From Micromonospora vinacea (GTDB lineage Bacteria; Actinomycetota; Actinomycetes; Mycobacteriales; Micromonosporaceae): a DNA stretch of 64,000 bases. Position 1 is the first letter of the stretch, and the number at the start of each line of letters is the position of its first letter. The stretch is taken from contig NZ_JADOTY010000001.1 in assembly GCF_015751785.1 (NCBI RefSeq), positions 4,588,001 through 4,652,000 of the forward strand, in the 5' to 3' direction. Shown one piece after another: positions 26,487 through 35,055 of this stretch. The position numbers and the translations under genes were made by a program. The notes below the pieces were generated by a model. It saw only the letters and a list, made by a program, of their open reading frames with translations. It made no database searches and was not told the DNA's origin.

Positions 26487-26963
26487 TCAGGCGGCCGAGC
26501 AGGCGGTGTCCAGCTCCTTGATGGCAGCTTCAAGGGTCTTCTTGCTGGGCTTGGCGTCGGCGGACTTGTTGTACGCGTCGCTCAGGCCCATCATCTCGTT
26601 CTGGATTTTTTCGGAGGCGGCGGTGACTGCCTCGTTGGCGCCCAGCGAGTGCGCCAGGATCGCGACCGAGCCGGCGGCCCATTGGGCGCTGACCGCGAAA
26701 TGCCCGGCTGGCGGGCCGATTTTCTCGGCCTTGGTGACCTTGGCCGCGTTGTCCTTGATGTCCTTCTTGATGTCGGTGCAGGCCTTCACTGTGGCCGCGT
26801 CGCTGGTTGCGGCGGTGGCCGCAGCGCTGGTCGGGGCGGCGCTCAAGGCTGCCGGGGACGGCGAGGTTGCGGTGCTCTCAGATTCGGGCTGCGGATCGCA
26901 GCCGGACATCGCGATCGCCGCCGCAACGGCCATGCCAGTCAGGACAAGTCGAGTTCGGTTCAT
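26487..26963 (-). CDS. Small helical lipoprotein
   Basis: I choose the ATG at 26963 since GGGGGA stands seven bases before it. 158 residues. The lipobox is MSGC at the end of the signal sequence (LTGMAVAAAIAMSGCDP), followed by a Ser/Thr/Ala-rich spacer (~25-60). A helical domain of ~95 residues follows (TVKACTDIKKDIKDNAAKVTKAE, GANEAVTAASEKIQNEMMGL) with one cysteine pair (KACTD...DTACSAA). It resembles uncharacterised surface lipoproteins of actinomycetes. It has its own promoter region and a strong terminator, so it is monocistronic. Confidence 0.75.
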   Translation of the reverse strand: MNRTRLVLTGMAVAAAIAMSGCDPQPESESTATSPSPAALSAAPTSAAATAATSDAATVKACTDIKKDIKDNAAKVTKAEKIGPPAGHFAVSAQWAAGSVAILAHSLGANEAVTAASEKIQNEMMGLSDAYNKSADAKPSKKTLEAAIKELDTACSAA

Positions 26964-27200
26964 CGATGTTTCCCCCATGATCTTCATGTCCGGCGCACGC
27001 TACCAGCCCCGGTCGAACGGGTGGGACCAGTTATTTGGCCGACGAGCACCGAGCCCTGGGCCTGGAGCTGGATGCGAGGCGCGTCGTGACTGCGACGGGA
27101 TGGCACGGTGGAATCAGTGCGGCGTTGTGAGAGCGGCCGTCGAAGTTGGGGCACCGCAACTCGCTTGACTGGTGCGCTCCGCCCGCGATTGGGTGGCGCC

Positions 27201-27740
27201 GTGAGCAAACTGTGGACCGCCCCCGGGGACGACCCCAGGACCTTCGGTCAGCCCGTCGGCGAAAAGGCGACCTACAGGGAATACCTCGGCAACTACCGTC
27301 TGACCGTAGAGATGAAGTGCGACGGACTGGACGCCGAGCAGCTCGGCCGACGCTCGGTACCGCCCAGCACCCTGAGCTTGCTCGGCCTGATCCGCCACCT
27401 GGCTCAGATGGAGAACGACTGGTTCCAGCGTGTGCTGCAAGGGCGGACCGACGCACCGCGCCTTTACCAGCGTGAGGACGAGCCGGATTGGGACTTCGGG
27501 GGCGCGGTTTCCGACCCAGCCCTGGTGAAGGACGCCTTCGCAACCTGGAAGGCCGAGATCGCCAAGGCGGACGAATGGCTCGACGCCCTGGAGGAGGCCG
27601 ACCTGGGCCGCGAGGTGTCGGTCGACGGTGGCAGCCACGCCACGCGCGACGTGCTTGTCCACGTGATCGAGGAGTATGCGCGGCACGCTGGCCACGCCGA
27701 CCTCCTGCGCGAGTGCATCGACGGGCGAACCGGCCTGTGA
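27201..27740 (+). CDS. DinB-like/DUF664 protein
   Basis: GTG start at 27201 (VSKLWTAPGDDP); upstream in-frame codons at 27108 give a non-family leader. 179 residues. The four-helix DinB/mycothiol-dependent fold is clear. TLSLLGLIRHLAQMENDWF provides the first metal histidine in RHLAQ, and DVLVHVIEEYARHAGHADLLRE the second and third (HVIEEYARHAGH). Family members are Zn- or Ni-dependent thiol-S-transferases using mycothiol, which is specific to actinobacteria. Its stop lies inside a terminator hairpin. Confidence 0.85.
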   Translation: MSKLWTAPGDDPRTFGQPVGEKATYREYLGNYRLTVEMKCDGLDAEQLGRRSVPPSTLSLLGLIRHLAQMENDWFQRVLQGRTDAPRLYQREDEPDWDFGGAVSDPALVKDAFATWKAEIAKADEWLDALEEADLGREVSVDGGSHATRDVLVHVIEEYARHAGHADLLRECIDGRTGL

Positions 27741-27760
27741 CCCACCGGGGCGGTGGGTCA
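27738..27760 (+). terminator. Terminator overlapping the DinB stop codon
   Basis: TGACCCACC-GGGGC-GGTGGGTCA: a 9-bp perfect stem with a five-base loop. The first TGA is the stop codon of the gene ending at 27740. Confidence 0.7.
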
Positions 27761-27952
27761 GCATAAGGACCGCCCCCAGCATGCAACCACACCGTGAGGA
27801 ACGGCGGACAGCAGAACCGGGGCGGCCCGGAGCCAGTGAGTGACAGACCGGGTGACGATCACGACGGACACCCGTGGACGACACGGTCAAAGATCTGGGG
27901 CTCCACCCCGAATCCCGGCCTTCCTCAGAGATCCGCCGCAGCAGCGCGGTTG

Positions 27953-28657
27953 TCAGGCGTTGCCACTGGGCTCCAGCAGCAAACTGACCTGAGCCAGCAT
28001 GTCTGACGACATGGCCCCAGGGCGGCGGAACGCGTACCTGGTCTCGCTGATCCGCCCGGCCGGGGTCAGAGTCCAGTGCTGCGGACCCCAGCAGCCCTGC
28101 TCCTCAAGGAGGATCCGAGCGAGCACCCCGGTCTCTCCAGCGGCGCCGCAGGCGGTCAACATCGCAGCGAGGACGTCGTCCGCGTCCAAGGGGAGGTCCG
28201 CGTCACTCATGATCGGCAACAACAGAAGGAAAGTGTGAGGGTCAAGGCGCGGCGCCGATCCGGCTTCGGCCGCCTTATGCGCGACGGCGAGCAACTCTGG
28301 CCAGCACAGTCCGGGCCCCCTGAAGCAACCTTCGACCCTTGCCAGGGGAACCGTCGCCTTCCAGTCAGGATGGTGCAGCAGATAGTCGTACCCTCCTTCC
28401 CCGGGAAGGTTGCGGTACAAGACATGAAGCACGTGCCCTGCCGGGAGCGGGACTGACAGCGCTGGCCACTGGCGCTCAGCGCTGACCCGTTCGAAAAACT
28501 GCAACAGGTCGGCCTTGCTGACCCCAAATCCCGCACACAGCGGCTCTTCGACGCCGTTGGTGCATTGCAACAAGTGGCTCGCCCAGAAAAGTGGCTCGTC
28601 TATCAGGTACGCCCCATCGACCAAGGGGTCGTCCTCATGGCCTGGAATCAGGGGCAT
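27953..28657 (-). CDS. Hypothetical soluble protein
   Basis: Start at the ATG 28657 (MPLIPGHEDDPLVDGAYL); the longer frame upstream is not convincing. 234 residues, no signal or membrane segment. Notable stretches are LFWASHLLQCTNGVEEPLCAGFGVSKADLLQFFERV, HVLHVLYRNLPGEGGYDYLLHHPDW and CWGPQHWTLTPAGRISETRYAFRR. Its size, acidity and position in accessory DNA fit immunity-type proteins, but there is no partner gene, so that is speculation. No family recognised. Confidence 0.6.
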   Translation of the reverse strand: MPLIPGHEDDPLVDGAYLIDEPLFWASHLLQCTNGVEEPLCAGFGVSKADLLQFFERVSAERQWPALSVPLPAGHVLHVLYRNLPGEGGYDYLLHHPDWKATVPLARVEGCFRGPGLCWPELLAVAHKAAEAGSAPRLDPHTFLLLLPIMSDADLPLDADDVLAAMLTACGAAGETGVLARILLEEQGCWGPQHWTLTPAGRISETRYAFRRPGAMSSDMLAQVSLLLEPSGNA

Positions 28658-29058
28658 CGGCCGATTCTGGCACAGATCTCTGAGCCCAGCCTGACCCCCG
28701 CATGACGCCAACGGCCGCCACAGCTATGTGGAAGTAGCCGGTGCCCCGGTGTGTGTGGACGTGTGGCGAGTCGTCCTGGGGGTCAAGGGTCGTCGGTCCG
28801 AATCCAGCCGCCGCTTCGCCGCCCTCGTGAAGCAGACCAGCCAGCACATCGGCCAACTGCGCCTTGAACGAGAGCCACTATCGAGTTGGACAACCGATGC
28901 TGAGGCTCGGTGGTGCAGTCGAGGAGGCGGGGCTGATCAGCGGGGCAGGGCAACTGGTGCGCCGATGGCTGCGAGCGGCCACGAAGCGCCGGGGAGCCAC
29001 CCAGCACTTGTGCCGTCTGTGGTTCGGGTTGCGCTCGGGAAGGCGTCGCCTGCGTTCG
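28658..29058. other. 401-bp gap with a decayed tRNA-3'-like segment
   Basis: No gene is supported. At 28775-28812 CCTGGGGGTCAAGGGTCG runs into GGTCCGAATCC. This pattern recalls the variable loop plus T-arm found at attachment sites of actinomycete integrative elements. The T-stem has a mismatch, and no integrase neighbours it. Low confidence. Confidence 0.3.
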
Positions 29059-29802
29059 TCAGAGGCGGTGGAGGCCTTTTCTCAGCTGGTGGATGACTTG
29101 CCACTGTGCTTGGTCGGCGGTGGGTCGGGGAAAGCCGCCGTGCCTGAAGGTCCAGTTCAGGTAGGCCACCAGGGGCATGCGGGCCTCGCCCACGAAGTAC
29201 GCGTCGGCGGATGCGTCGGGGAGGATGATGCCGTAGGGGCCACCGCCGCTGACGTTGTCCTTGTGGAAGTGGTCGGGCGCGACGGGCAGTAGGAATGGCT
29301 CGTCCTGGTCTTCCTGCCACGCCTCGATCTCTTCCGCGAAGTACTCGCGGATGTCGCTGTTCGGGTAGCGGGAACCCGCCAACTCCAACACGAGCGGGTC
29401 GGCCGCTGCGGAACTGGGCCATTGCGGATGTGTTCCGACCAGCCACACGTCGCCCACGATGCGGACCCACGACGACAGCACCATCGGGAGGGGGCCGAGA
29501 CGCTGTTCCAGCCAGTGAAGGAGCTCTTCCGCCTTCGGGTCGGGTGGCGTGTATGGCTCCGTCGGGGTCTGGTCGTCGTCGTTCTCGTGGAATCGGTAGC
29601 CCTGCTCGCTCAGACGCGCGACCAGGGTTTCGATGTTGCTCCGGACCCGGCGCGCCATCTCGTCGCACACCGCCTGCGCCTCAGGGGCGAAGGCTGGCTC
29701 ACGGACGCGGCTGCCAAGCTGCCGCATCTCATGCCATACCCGATCTTGTTGCCCGGCGACGTAGCGGTCAACCCAGTCCAGGTGCTTAATCATCGCGATC
29801 AT
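29059..29802 (-). CDS. Hypothetical protein (conserved-looking, unassigned)
   Basis: The start was set at the ATG 29802 (MIAMIKHLDWVDRYVAGQQ); 29844 and 29793 are alternatives. 247 residues, soluble. A helical N-terminal half (HEMRQLGSRVREPAFAPEAQAVCDEMARRVRSNIETLVARL) is followed by a mixed C-terminal half. The second half includes LPMVLSSWVRIVGDVWLVGTHPQW, FLLPVAPDHFHKDNVSGGGPYGIILPD and ADAYFVGEARMPLVAYLNW. The conserved-looking acidic and histidine residues suggest a real fold, but I recognise no family and no partner. It converges on nothing; downstream is the 28.7-29.06 kb gap. Confidence 0.65.
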   Translation of the reverse strand: MIAMIKHLDWVDRYVAGQQDRVWHEMRQLGSRVREPAFAPEAQAVCDEMARRVRSNIETLVARLSEQGYRFHENDDDQTPTEPYTPPDPKAEELLHWLEQRLGPLPMVLSSWVRIVGDVWLVGTHPQWPSSAAADPLVLELAGSRYPNSDIREYFAEEIEAWQEDQDEPFLLPVAPDHFHKDNVSGGGPYGIILPDASADAYFVGEARMPLVAYLNWTFRHGGFPRPTADQAQWQVIHQLRKGLHRL

Positions 29803-29906
29803 GGTGCCGCAGGTGATCTCTTCAATCAACGGTCCGTGCGACACCGAGCGCCCAGTCTCGCGGGACCCATCCGCCGGCCACTATCTCTGCTCGGAGTCAG
29901 GACGTG

Positions 29907-31115
29907 TCAGGTCCGGTCCCCGGTCCAGGCCGCTTCGAGGATCGCGGTCAGACTGGCGGTGTCGGTCGGGCCCGGATGGTTCTGGATCAAGCGGGTGACG
30001 CCACTGGCCATCTCCGCGAAGCGCGGGAGGTCGGCGCGCGCCACGCCGATGTCCGCCAATGTGGGAGGGATGCCGATGTCGGCGAGGAGCCCGTCGAGCC
30101 AGGTGAGGAACGTGTCTGCGGCCTCGGTATCCGAGGCGTCGGTCACGTCGAGCCCGCACACTCTGGCGAGGATGGCCAACCGGTCGCCGATGGCATCTTT
30201 GGCCGCGTCGAGTGCGTAGGGCAGTAGCAGCCCGACGCCCAGGCCGTGCGGCGTGTGCGTGGCCGCGCCGATCGGGTATTGAAGAGCGTGCGGGGCCGCG
30301 TTGCCCGCGTGGGAAAAGGCGAGCCCGGCGAGCATGGACCCGTAGGACATGTCCGCGCGGGCGTCAGTGTCGCCTCCGTCCCTGACAGCACGACGCAGGC
30401 TACGGGCGATCCGCTCGGCGGCCAGGAGCGCGTAGTGGTCGGTGATCGGGTTGCGGCCGAGGAACACCTGCTCCACCGGGTCGCGCGGCCCGTGGGCCCG
30501 GGCTCGCGCGGTGTAGCTCTCCACAGCGTGACAAAACGCGTCGATGCCGGAGTGGGCGGTGACGCTCGCAGGGCAGGTGTAGGTGAGTTCGGGGTCGACG
30601 ATGGCGAAGTCGGGCACGATGTGGACGCTGGAAACCCCCACCTTCAGTGCGCGGTCCGGGTCGGTCAACACCGAGACGGGTGTGAGCTCGGAACCGGTGC
30701 CTGACGTCGTCGGGACCGCGACGAGAGGGAACGTCGGGCCCGGCACCTTCGACTCGCCGTAGTAGTCGCGCGGCGTCCCGCCGTGACGGCGGATGACGCC
30801 GACGATTTTCGCGAGGTCGATCACCGTGCCGCCCCCGATGGCGAGGATCACGTCGGCGTCCACCTTGGCGGCGACCGCGACGGCCAGGGCGACATCGGCG
30901 AGTGGCACGTCTGGAGTCGCGTCGGAAAACACCTCGACGGCCTCGACCTTCTCCCGCACCGCGGCCACGATCCCGGCCACGCCCGGCTGCCCCAGTAGAA
31001 CCTGGTCGGTCACGATGAGGACTCGCGAGCCACTCTCGGCCACCACTCGTGGGATGTTCTGCGCGACCCCTTCGCCCACTATCAGCTGGCGTGGTCCGCG
31101 GACGGTCTCAAGCAT
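29907..31115 (-). CDS. Iron-containing alcohol dehydrogenase
   Basis: 402 residues from the ATG at 31115, one base after the stop of the 46-codon ORF. Fe-ADH motifs: ILAIGGGTVIDLAKIVG (NAD loop), VPTTSGTGSELTPVSVL, then metal ligands in AHSGIDAFCHAVESY, SHAGNAAPHALQYPIG and THTPHGLGVGLLLPY. The HGPRDPVEQVFLGRNPITDHYAL stretch resembles the insertion in ADHFE1/hydroxyacid-oxoacid transhydrogenases and maleylacetate-reductase-like enzymes, rather than simple ethanol dehydrogenases. As the last gene of the transport operon and next to an aldehyde dehydrogenase, it probably oxidises the imported alcohol or hydroxyacid to the aldehyde. Exact substrate unknown. Confidence 0.88.
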   Translation of the reverse strand: MLETVRGPRQLIVGEGVAQNIPRVVAESGSRVLIVTDQVLLGQPGVAGIVAAVREKVEAVEVFSDATPDVPLADVALAVAVAAKVDADVILAIGGGTVIDLAKIVGVIRRHGGTPRDYYGESKVPGPTFPLVAVPTTSGTGSELTPVSVLTDPDRALKVGVSSVHIVPDFAIVDPELTYTCPASVTAHSGIDAFCHAVESYTARARAHGPRDPVEQVFLGRNPITDHYALLAAERIARSLRRAVRDGGDTDARADMSYGSMLAGLAFSHAGNAAPHALQYPIGAATHTPHGLGVGLLLPYALDAAKDAIGDRLAILARVCGLDVTDASDTEAADTFLTWLDGLLADIGIPPTLADIGVARADLPRFAEMASGVTRLIQNHPGPTDTASLTAILEAAWTGDRT

Positions 31116-31116
31116 G

Positions 31117-31257
31117 TCAGTGCCTCTCCGGAGCGTCGGCGGCGATGTGCTGGGCGGACGTCCAGGTCACCTGCGGGACCGGGACGGCGTCGGCGAGGTT
31201 GGCCGCCCGGGTGACGCAGGCGCGCACGCCGGACGCCCGGAGCAGCAGGCCGGTCAT
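31117..31257 (-). CDS. 46-residue ORF coupled between ALDH and Fe-ADH
   Basis: The ATG (31257-31255) overlaps the ALDH stop as ATGA, and the TGA is followed one base later by the Fe-ADH ATG. Almost every codon ends in G or C (one exception among 46), which argues for coding selection. The peptide starts MTGLLLRASGVRACVTRAAN and ends APERH; it is soluble with two conserved-looking cysteine/arginine positions. It may be a small operon protein, or the relict of a larger enzyme cut down in place. No family recognised. Confidence 0.55.
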   Translation of the reverse strand: MTGLLLRASGVRACVTRAANLADAVPVPQVTWTSAQHIAADAPERH

Positions 31258-32714
31258 GGTAGGTCGATCGCCACGTAGGTGAGGTCGAGGTACTCCTGGA
31301 TGCCCTCGTGCGACCCCTCCTTGCCGATCCCGGACTGCTTCACGCCTCCGAACGGAGCAGACGGGTCCGAGATCAGGCCACGGTTGATGCCGAGCATCCC
31401 CGTATCCAGCCCTTCGGTGAACCGGAGCGCCCGCTGGAGGTCACGGGTGAAGATGTATCCGGCCAGGCCGTGCTCGGTGTCGTTGGCCTTCGCCATCACC
31501 TCGTCGTCGGACGTGAACGAGATGATCGGCGCCACCGGACCGAAGATCTCCGCCTCCAGCATCCGCGCGTCTTCGGGCACGTCGACGAGGACCGTAGGCG
31601 GGTAGAAGTGGCCCGGCCCGTCCGGACGCTCACCGCCCACCACGACCCGGGCGCCGCGATCCACCGCGTCGGCGACGAGCTCGTCGATCTTGGTGACCGA
31701 GGCCTCGTCGATCAACGCCCCGACGTTCACGCCGTCGTCGAGGCCATGGCCCATCGAAAGCGCGCCCATCCGCTCGGCGAAGCGCGCCGTGAACTCCTCG
31801 CGCACCGGCTCCTCGACGTAGATCCGGTTGGCCGCGATGCAGGACTCCCCGATGTTGCGCATCTTGGCCACCATGGCACCGTCGACCGCGACGTCCAGGT
31901 CGGCGTCGGCACACACGATCAGGGCCGCGTTGCCGCCCAGTTCCATGGAGGTGCGCAGCACGTTGTCGGCAGCCTGTCGGAGCAGTACGCGCCCGACCTC
32001 GGTCGACCCGGTGAACGAAAGCTTGCGGGTCCGACTGTCGGCCAGCAGTGCGGAGACCACGTCGCCGGAACGCTTGGTGGTCACCACGTTCACGACGCCC
32101 GGGGGAACGCCGACCTCCTCCATGATGCGGGCCAGGAACAGCATGGTGAGTGGCGTCTGGCCTGCTGGCTTGGTGATCGTCGTGCAGCCCGCGGCCAGCG
32201 CAGGAGCGATCTTGCGGGCACCCATGGCCAACGGAAAGTTCCAGGGCGTCACGAAGACGCACGGTCCGACCGGCTTCGGCACGGTGAGGATGCGGTATCC
32301 ACCCGCGGGAGCAATGCTGTAGCGCCCCTCGACGCGCACCGCTTCCTCGGCGAACCACCGGAAGAACTCGGCGCCGTAGGCCACCTCACCCCGAGCCTCG
32401 GCGAGCGGCTTGCCCATCTCGAGCGTTATCAGCCGGGCGACCTCCTCGGATCGCTCGGTCAACGCCCGGTACGTCGCGGTCAACAACTCTGACCGTTTCC
32501 GCGGCGGGGTGGCCGCCCACTGCGCCATTGCCGTGCTCGCAGCGTCCAGAGCGGCGAGCCCGTCAACGACGTCGGCGTCCGCCACCTCGGCGATGGTCTT
32601 GCCGGTGGCCGGGTCCTCGACGGCGAAGGTGGCTCCGCTTGCGGCGTCGCGCCAGGCGTCGCCGATCCGGAGCCGCCGGTGCTCGGGGGCCAGGACGTTC
32701 ATCGGGTCACTCAT
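31254..32714 (-). CDS. NAD(P)-dependent aldehyde dehydrogenase, succinate-semialdehyde type
   Basis: 486 residues from the ATG at 32714, with AGGAGG eight bases before. Motifs: VFVTPWNFPLAMGARKIAPALAAG, LSFTGSTEVGRVLL (NAD binding), MELGGNAALIV (catalytic Glu), and NIGESCIAANRIYV (catalytic Cys). EIFGPVAPIISF and PFGGVKQSGIGKEGSHEGIQEYL, the C-terminal family tail, are also present. Overall resemblance is highest to GabD/SSADH and related semialdehyde dehydrogenases of class ALDH5. It is translationally coupled to the small downstream ORF. It likely converts the aldehyde from the Fe-ADH to the acid. Confidence 0.88.
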   Translation of the reverse strand: MSDPMNVLAPEHRRLRIGDAWRDAASGATFAVEDPATGKTIAEVADADVVDGLAALDAASTAMAQWAATPPRKRSELLTATYRALTERSEEVARLITLEMGKPLAEARGEVAYGAEFFRWFAEEAVRVEGRYSIAPAGGYRILTVPKPVGPCVFVTPWNFPLAMGARKIAPALAAGCTTITKPAGQTPLTMLFLARIMEEVGVPPGVVNVVTTKRSGDVVSALLADSRTRKLSFTGSTEVGRVLLRQAADNVLRTSMELGGNAALIVCADADLDVAVDGAMVAKMRNIGESCIAANRIYVEEPVREEFTARFAERMGALSMGHGLDDGVNVGALIDEASVTKIDELVADAVDRGARVVVGGERPDGPGHFYPPTVLVDVPEDARMLEAEIFGPVAPIISFTSDDEVMAKANDTEHGLAGYIFTRDLQRALRFTEGLDTGMLGINRGLISDPSAPFGGVKQSGIGKEGSHEGIQEYLDLTYVAIDLP

Positions 32715-32911
32715 CGCGTCGCCTCCTGTGATCTTTCTGGTGATGTCCGGCGTGCCTCAACAAACGCGCTGTGCGCGTGAACGGAGGGCGCCACCGATCG
32801 CCTTCTCGGGCCACGGCCGTCTCAGCGTCGTCAGGCCGTGTCCACTGGTGACGGTCCGCCGAGGCTTGATTGCCACGTGCGGGCGCATGGTGCCGTCGCC
32901 GCCCGGTTCGT

Positions 32912-33988
32912 TTACCGCCCAGCCTCGGACAGCGACAGCCCGGTGCCCGCATCGAACAGGTGCGCACGATCCAGGTCGACCGTGACATGCAGCTGCTCGC
33001 CCGGCGTACCGGTGACGGTGGGGCGTGCCTTGACCTTGAGGATCTCCGTCCCCACCCGGACGTCGACCACCGTCCGGTCACCGAGCGGCTCAAGCCCGTA
33101 GAGCTCACCCGACAACGACGCGTTCCCACGCTGCTCGACGGACAGGTCCTCCGCGCGCAGGCCCAGCAGCAGCGCACGACCGTCCTCAGCCGTGGTCCAG
33201 CGGGGCCGCGGCAGCGTCCAGCCTTCCGCACCGATCAGACGATCTCCCTCGGCGTGGCAGGCGAGCAGGCTGATCGGCGGGCTCCCGACGAACCCGGCGA
33301 CCCACTGGTTGGCGGGACGCTCATACACCTCGGTCGGCGTTCCGACCTGTTGCACCTTCCCCTCCTTGAGGACCGCGACCTGGTCGGCCATGGACAGGGC
33401 CTCGACCTGGTCGTTGGTCACGTAGACGAAGGTCGCGCCGAGGCTCCGGTGGATGCGGGTGAGCTCGGTGCGCATCTCGACGCGGAGTTTGAGGTCGAGG
33501 TTCGTCAGCGGCTCGTCCATGAGGAACGCGCGCGGGCGCCGGACCAGCGCCCGGGCCAGGGCGACGCGCTGCATCTCACCGCCCGACAACTGCGCGGGAC
33601 GACGCTGCAGCAGACGTTCGATGTGTAGCAGGTTCGACATCTGCTCGACGGCGGCGGCGATCTCACTCGACGAGCAGCGGCGTGCCCGCAGCGGTGAGGC
33701 GATGTTCTCGTACACCGTGTGTCGCGGGTAGAGGGCGTAGCTCTGGAAGACCATGGCCAGGTCGCGTGCGGCCGGGGTGTCACCGGTCGCGTCCCTGCCG
33801 TCCAGATGCACCGATCCGGCGTCAAGCTTCTCAAGGCCGGCGATCGCTCGCAGGGTCGTCGTCTTGCCGGCCCCGGAGGGCCCGAGCACGACGAAGAACG
33901 AGCCGTCCGGTACGTCCAGCGTCACCCCGTCCAGGGCCTGGACCTTGCCGAAGGACTTGCACAGCCCTTGCGCTGCCACGGTTCCCAT
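32912..33988 (-). CDS. ABC transporter ATPase, CUT1/MalK type, switch-His variant
   Basis: 358 residues; its ATG overlaps the upstream ATPase stop as TGATG, which indicates translational coupling. Walker A GPSGAGKTTT, Q-loop VFQSYALYP, signature LSGGEMQRVALARAL, Walker B FLMDEPLTNLD and a C-terminal OB/TOBE-like domain (~240-350) are visible. The H-loop reads VYVTNDQVEA: the switch histidine is asparagine (codon AAC near 33418). The partner ATPase has VYVTHDQ. A heterodimer with one consensus and one altered site, as in GlpST-type transporters, is the simplest reading. It acts on the cytosolic face with the two permeases. Confidence 0.88.
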   Translation of the reverse strand: MGTVAAQGLCKSFGKVQALDGVTLDVPDGSFFVVLGPSGAGKTTTLRAIAGLEKLDAGSVHLDGRDATGDTPAARDLAMVFQSYALYPRHTVYENIASPLRARRCSSSEIAAAVEQMSNLLHIERLLQRRPAQLSGGEMQRVALARALVRRPRAFLMDEPLTNLDLKLRVEMRTELTRIHRSLGATFVYVTNDQVEALSMADQVAVLKEGKVQQVGTPTEVYERPANQWVAGFVGSPPISLLACHAEGDRLIGAEGWTLPRPRWTTAEDGRALLLGLRAEDLSVEQRGNASLSGELYGLEPLGDRTVVDVRVGTEILKVKARPTVTGTPGEQLHVTVDLDRAHLFDAGTGLSLSEAGR

Positions 33989-35055
33989 CAGGCCACCAGT
34001 TCTTCCGTGCTCACGTCGTAGACCGCCGGGGTCCCGCCGGTGTGCCGCAGCCCGACAGTTGCGTCAGCGGCGAAACGGACAGTCGGTGGCATCCGAACCC
34101 GGACGTCGCGCTGGCCGCTGTGGTCGACCACGTAGATGATTTCGTCGCCCAGCCACTCCGCCGAGACCACGCGGGCCGGGACCGAGCGTTCCGCCCCTGG
34201 TGCGGTGACTTCCAGCGCCTCCGGCCGGACGCCGGCGACCAGGTGACGGTCGCGCGGCAGGCCTGGCGGTGGCGTGAGGACCAGTCCGCCCTGACCGCGC
34301 AGCTTCCCGTCGGCCACCTCCACCTCGATGAGGTTCATCGGCGGGGAGCCGATGAACGCGGCGCAGAACAGACTCGCCGGGCGGTCGTAGACCTCCAGCG
34401 GCGTGCCGATCTGCTCGACGCGGCCCTTGTTGAGGATGGCGATTCGGTGACCGAGCGACATCGCCTCGACCTGGTCGTGGGTGACGTAGACCATCGTCGC
34501 CCCCAGTTCCCCCTGCAGGTGCTTGATCTCCGTGCGCATGTCCGCCCTCAGCTCCGCGTCCAGATTGGTGAGCGGTTCGTCCATGAGGAATGCGCGCGGT
34601 CGTCGTACCAGGGCGCGAGCAAGCGCAACGCGCTGCTGCTCCCCGCCGGACAGCTGGCGGGGTCGCCGGTTCAGGAGCGGCCCGAGCCGCATCAGCCGGG
34701 CGGCCTCGTCGACCCGCTTGTGCACCTCCTGCTTGGGCAGCCCCTCGGCCCGCAGTGGGAACGCCAGGTTGTCGCGGGTTTTCAGGTGCGGGTAGAGAGC
34801 GTAGAACTGGAACACCATGGCGATGTCGCGCTCGGCGGGCGGCAGGTCGTTGACCAGCGTGTCGCCGATGCGGATGTCGCCCGTCGTCTGCCTCTCCAGG
34901 CCGGCTATGGCCCGCAGCGTGGTCGTCTTGCCGCAACCCGAAGGGCCGAGCATCACGAACAGCTCGCCGTCGCCGATGGACAGGTCCACGTGGTCAACCG
35001 CGACCGTCCCGTCCGGGTAGCGCTTGTGCAGGGCGCTCACCTCGATGCCCGCCAT
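33988..35055 (-). CDS. ABC transporter ATPase, CUT1/MalK type, canonical
   Basis: The real start is the ATG at 35055 (MAGIEVSALHKRYPDGTVAVD), overlapping the permease stop as TGATG; the frame open to 35268 is antisense-type extension. 355 residues. Walker A GPSGCGKTTT, Q-loop VFQFYALYP, LSGGEQQRVALARAL, FLMDEPLTNLD and the switch VYVTHDQVEAMSL are intact. A C-terminal TOBE-type domain follows (~235-350, LVAGVRPEALEVTAPG). It pairs with the next-gene ATPase to drive uptake. Confidence 0.92.
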   Translation of the reverse strand: MAGIEVSALHKRYPDGTVAVDHVDLSIGDGELFVMLGPSGCGKTTTLRAIAGLERQTTGDIRIGDTLVNDLPPAERDIAMVFQFYALYPHLKTRDNLAFPLRAEGLPKQEVHKRVDEAARLMRLGPLLNRRPRQLSGGEQQRVALARALVRRPRAFLMDEPLTNLDAELRADMRTEIKHLQGELGATMVYVTHDQVEAMSLGHRIAILNKGRVEQIGTPLEVYDRPASLFCAAFIGSPPMNLIEVEVADGKLRGQGGLVLTPPPGLPRDRHLVAGVRPEALEVTAPGAERSVPARVVSAEWLGDEIIYVVDHSGQRDVRVRMPPTVRFAADATVGLRHTGGTPAVYDVSTEELVA

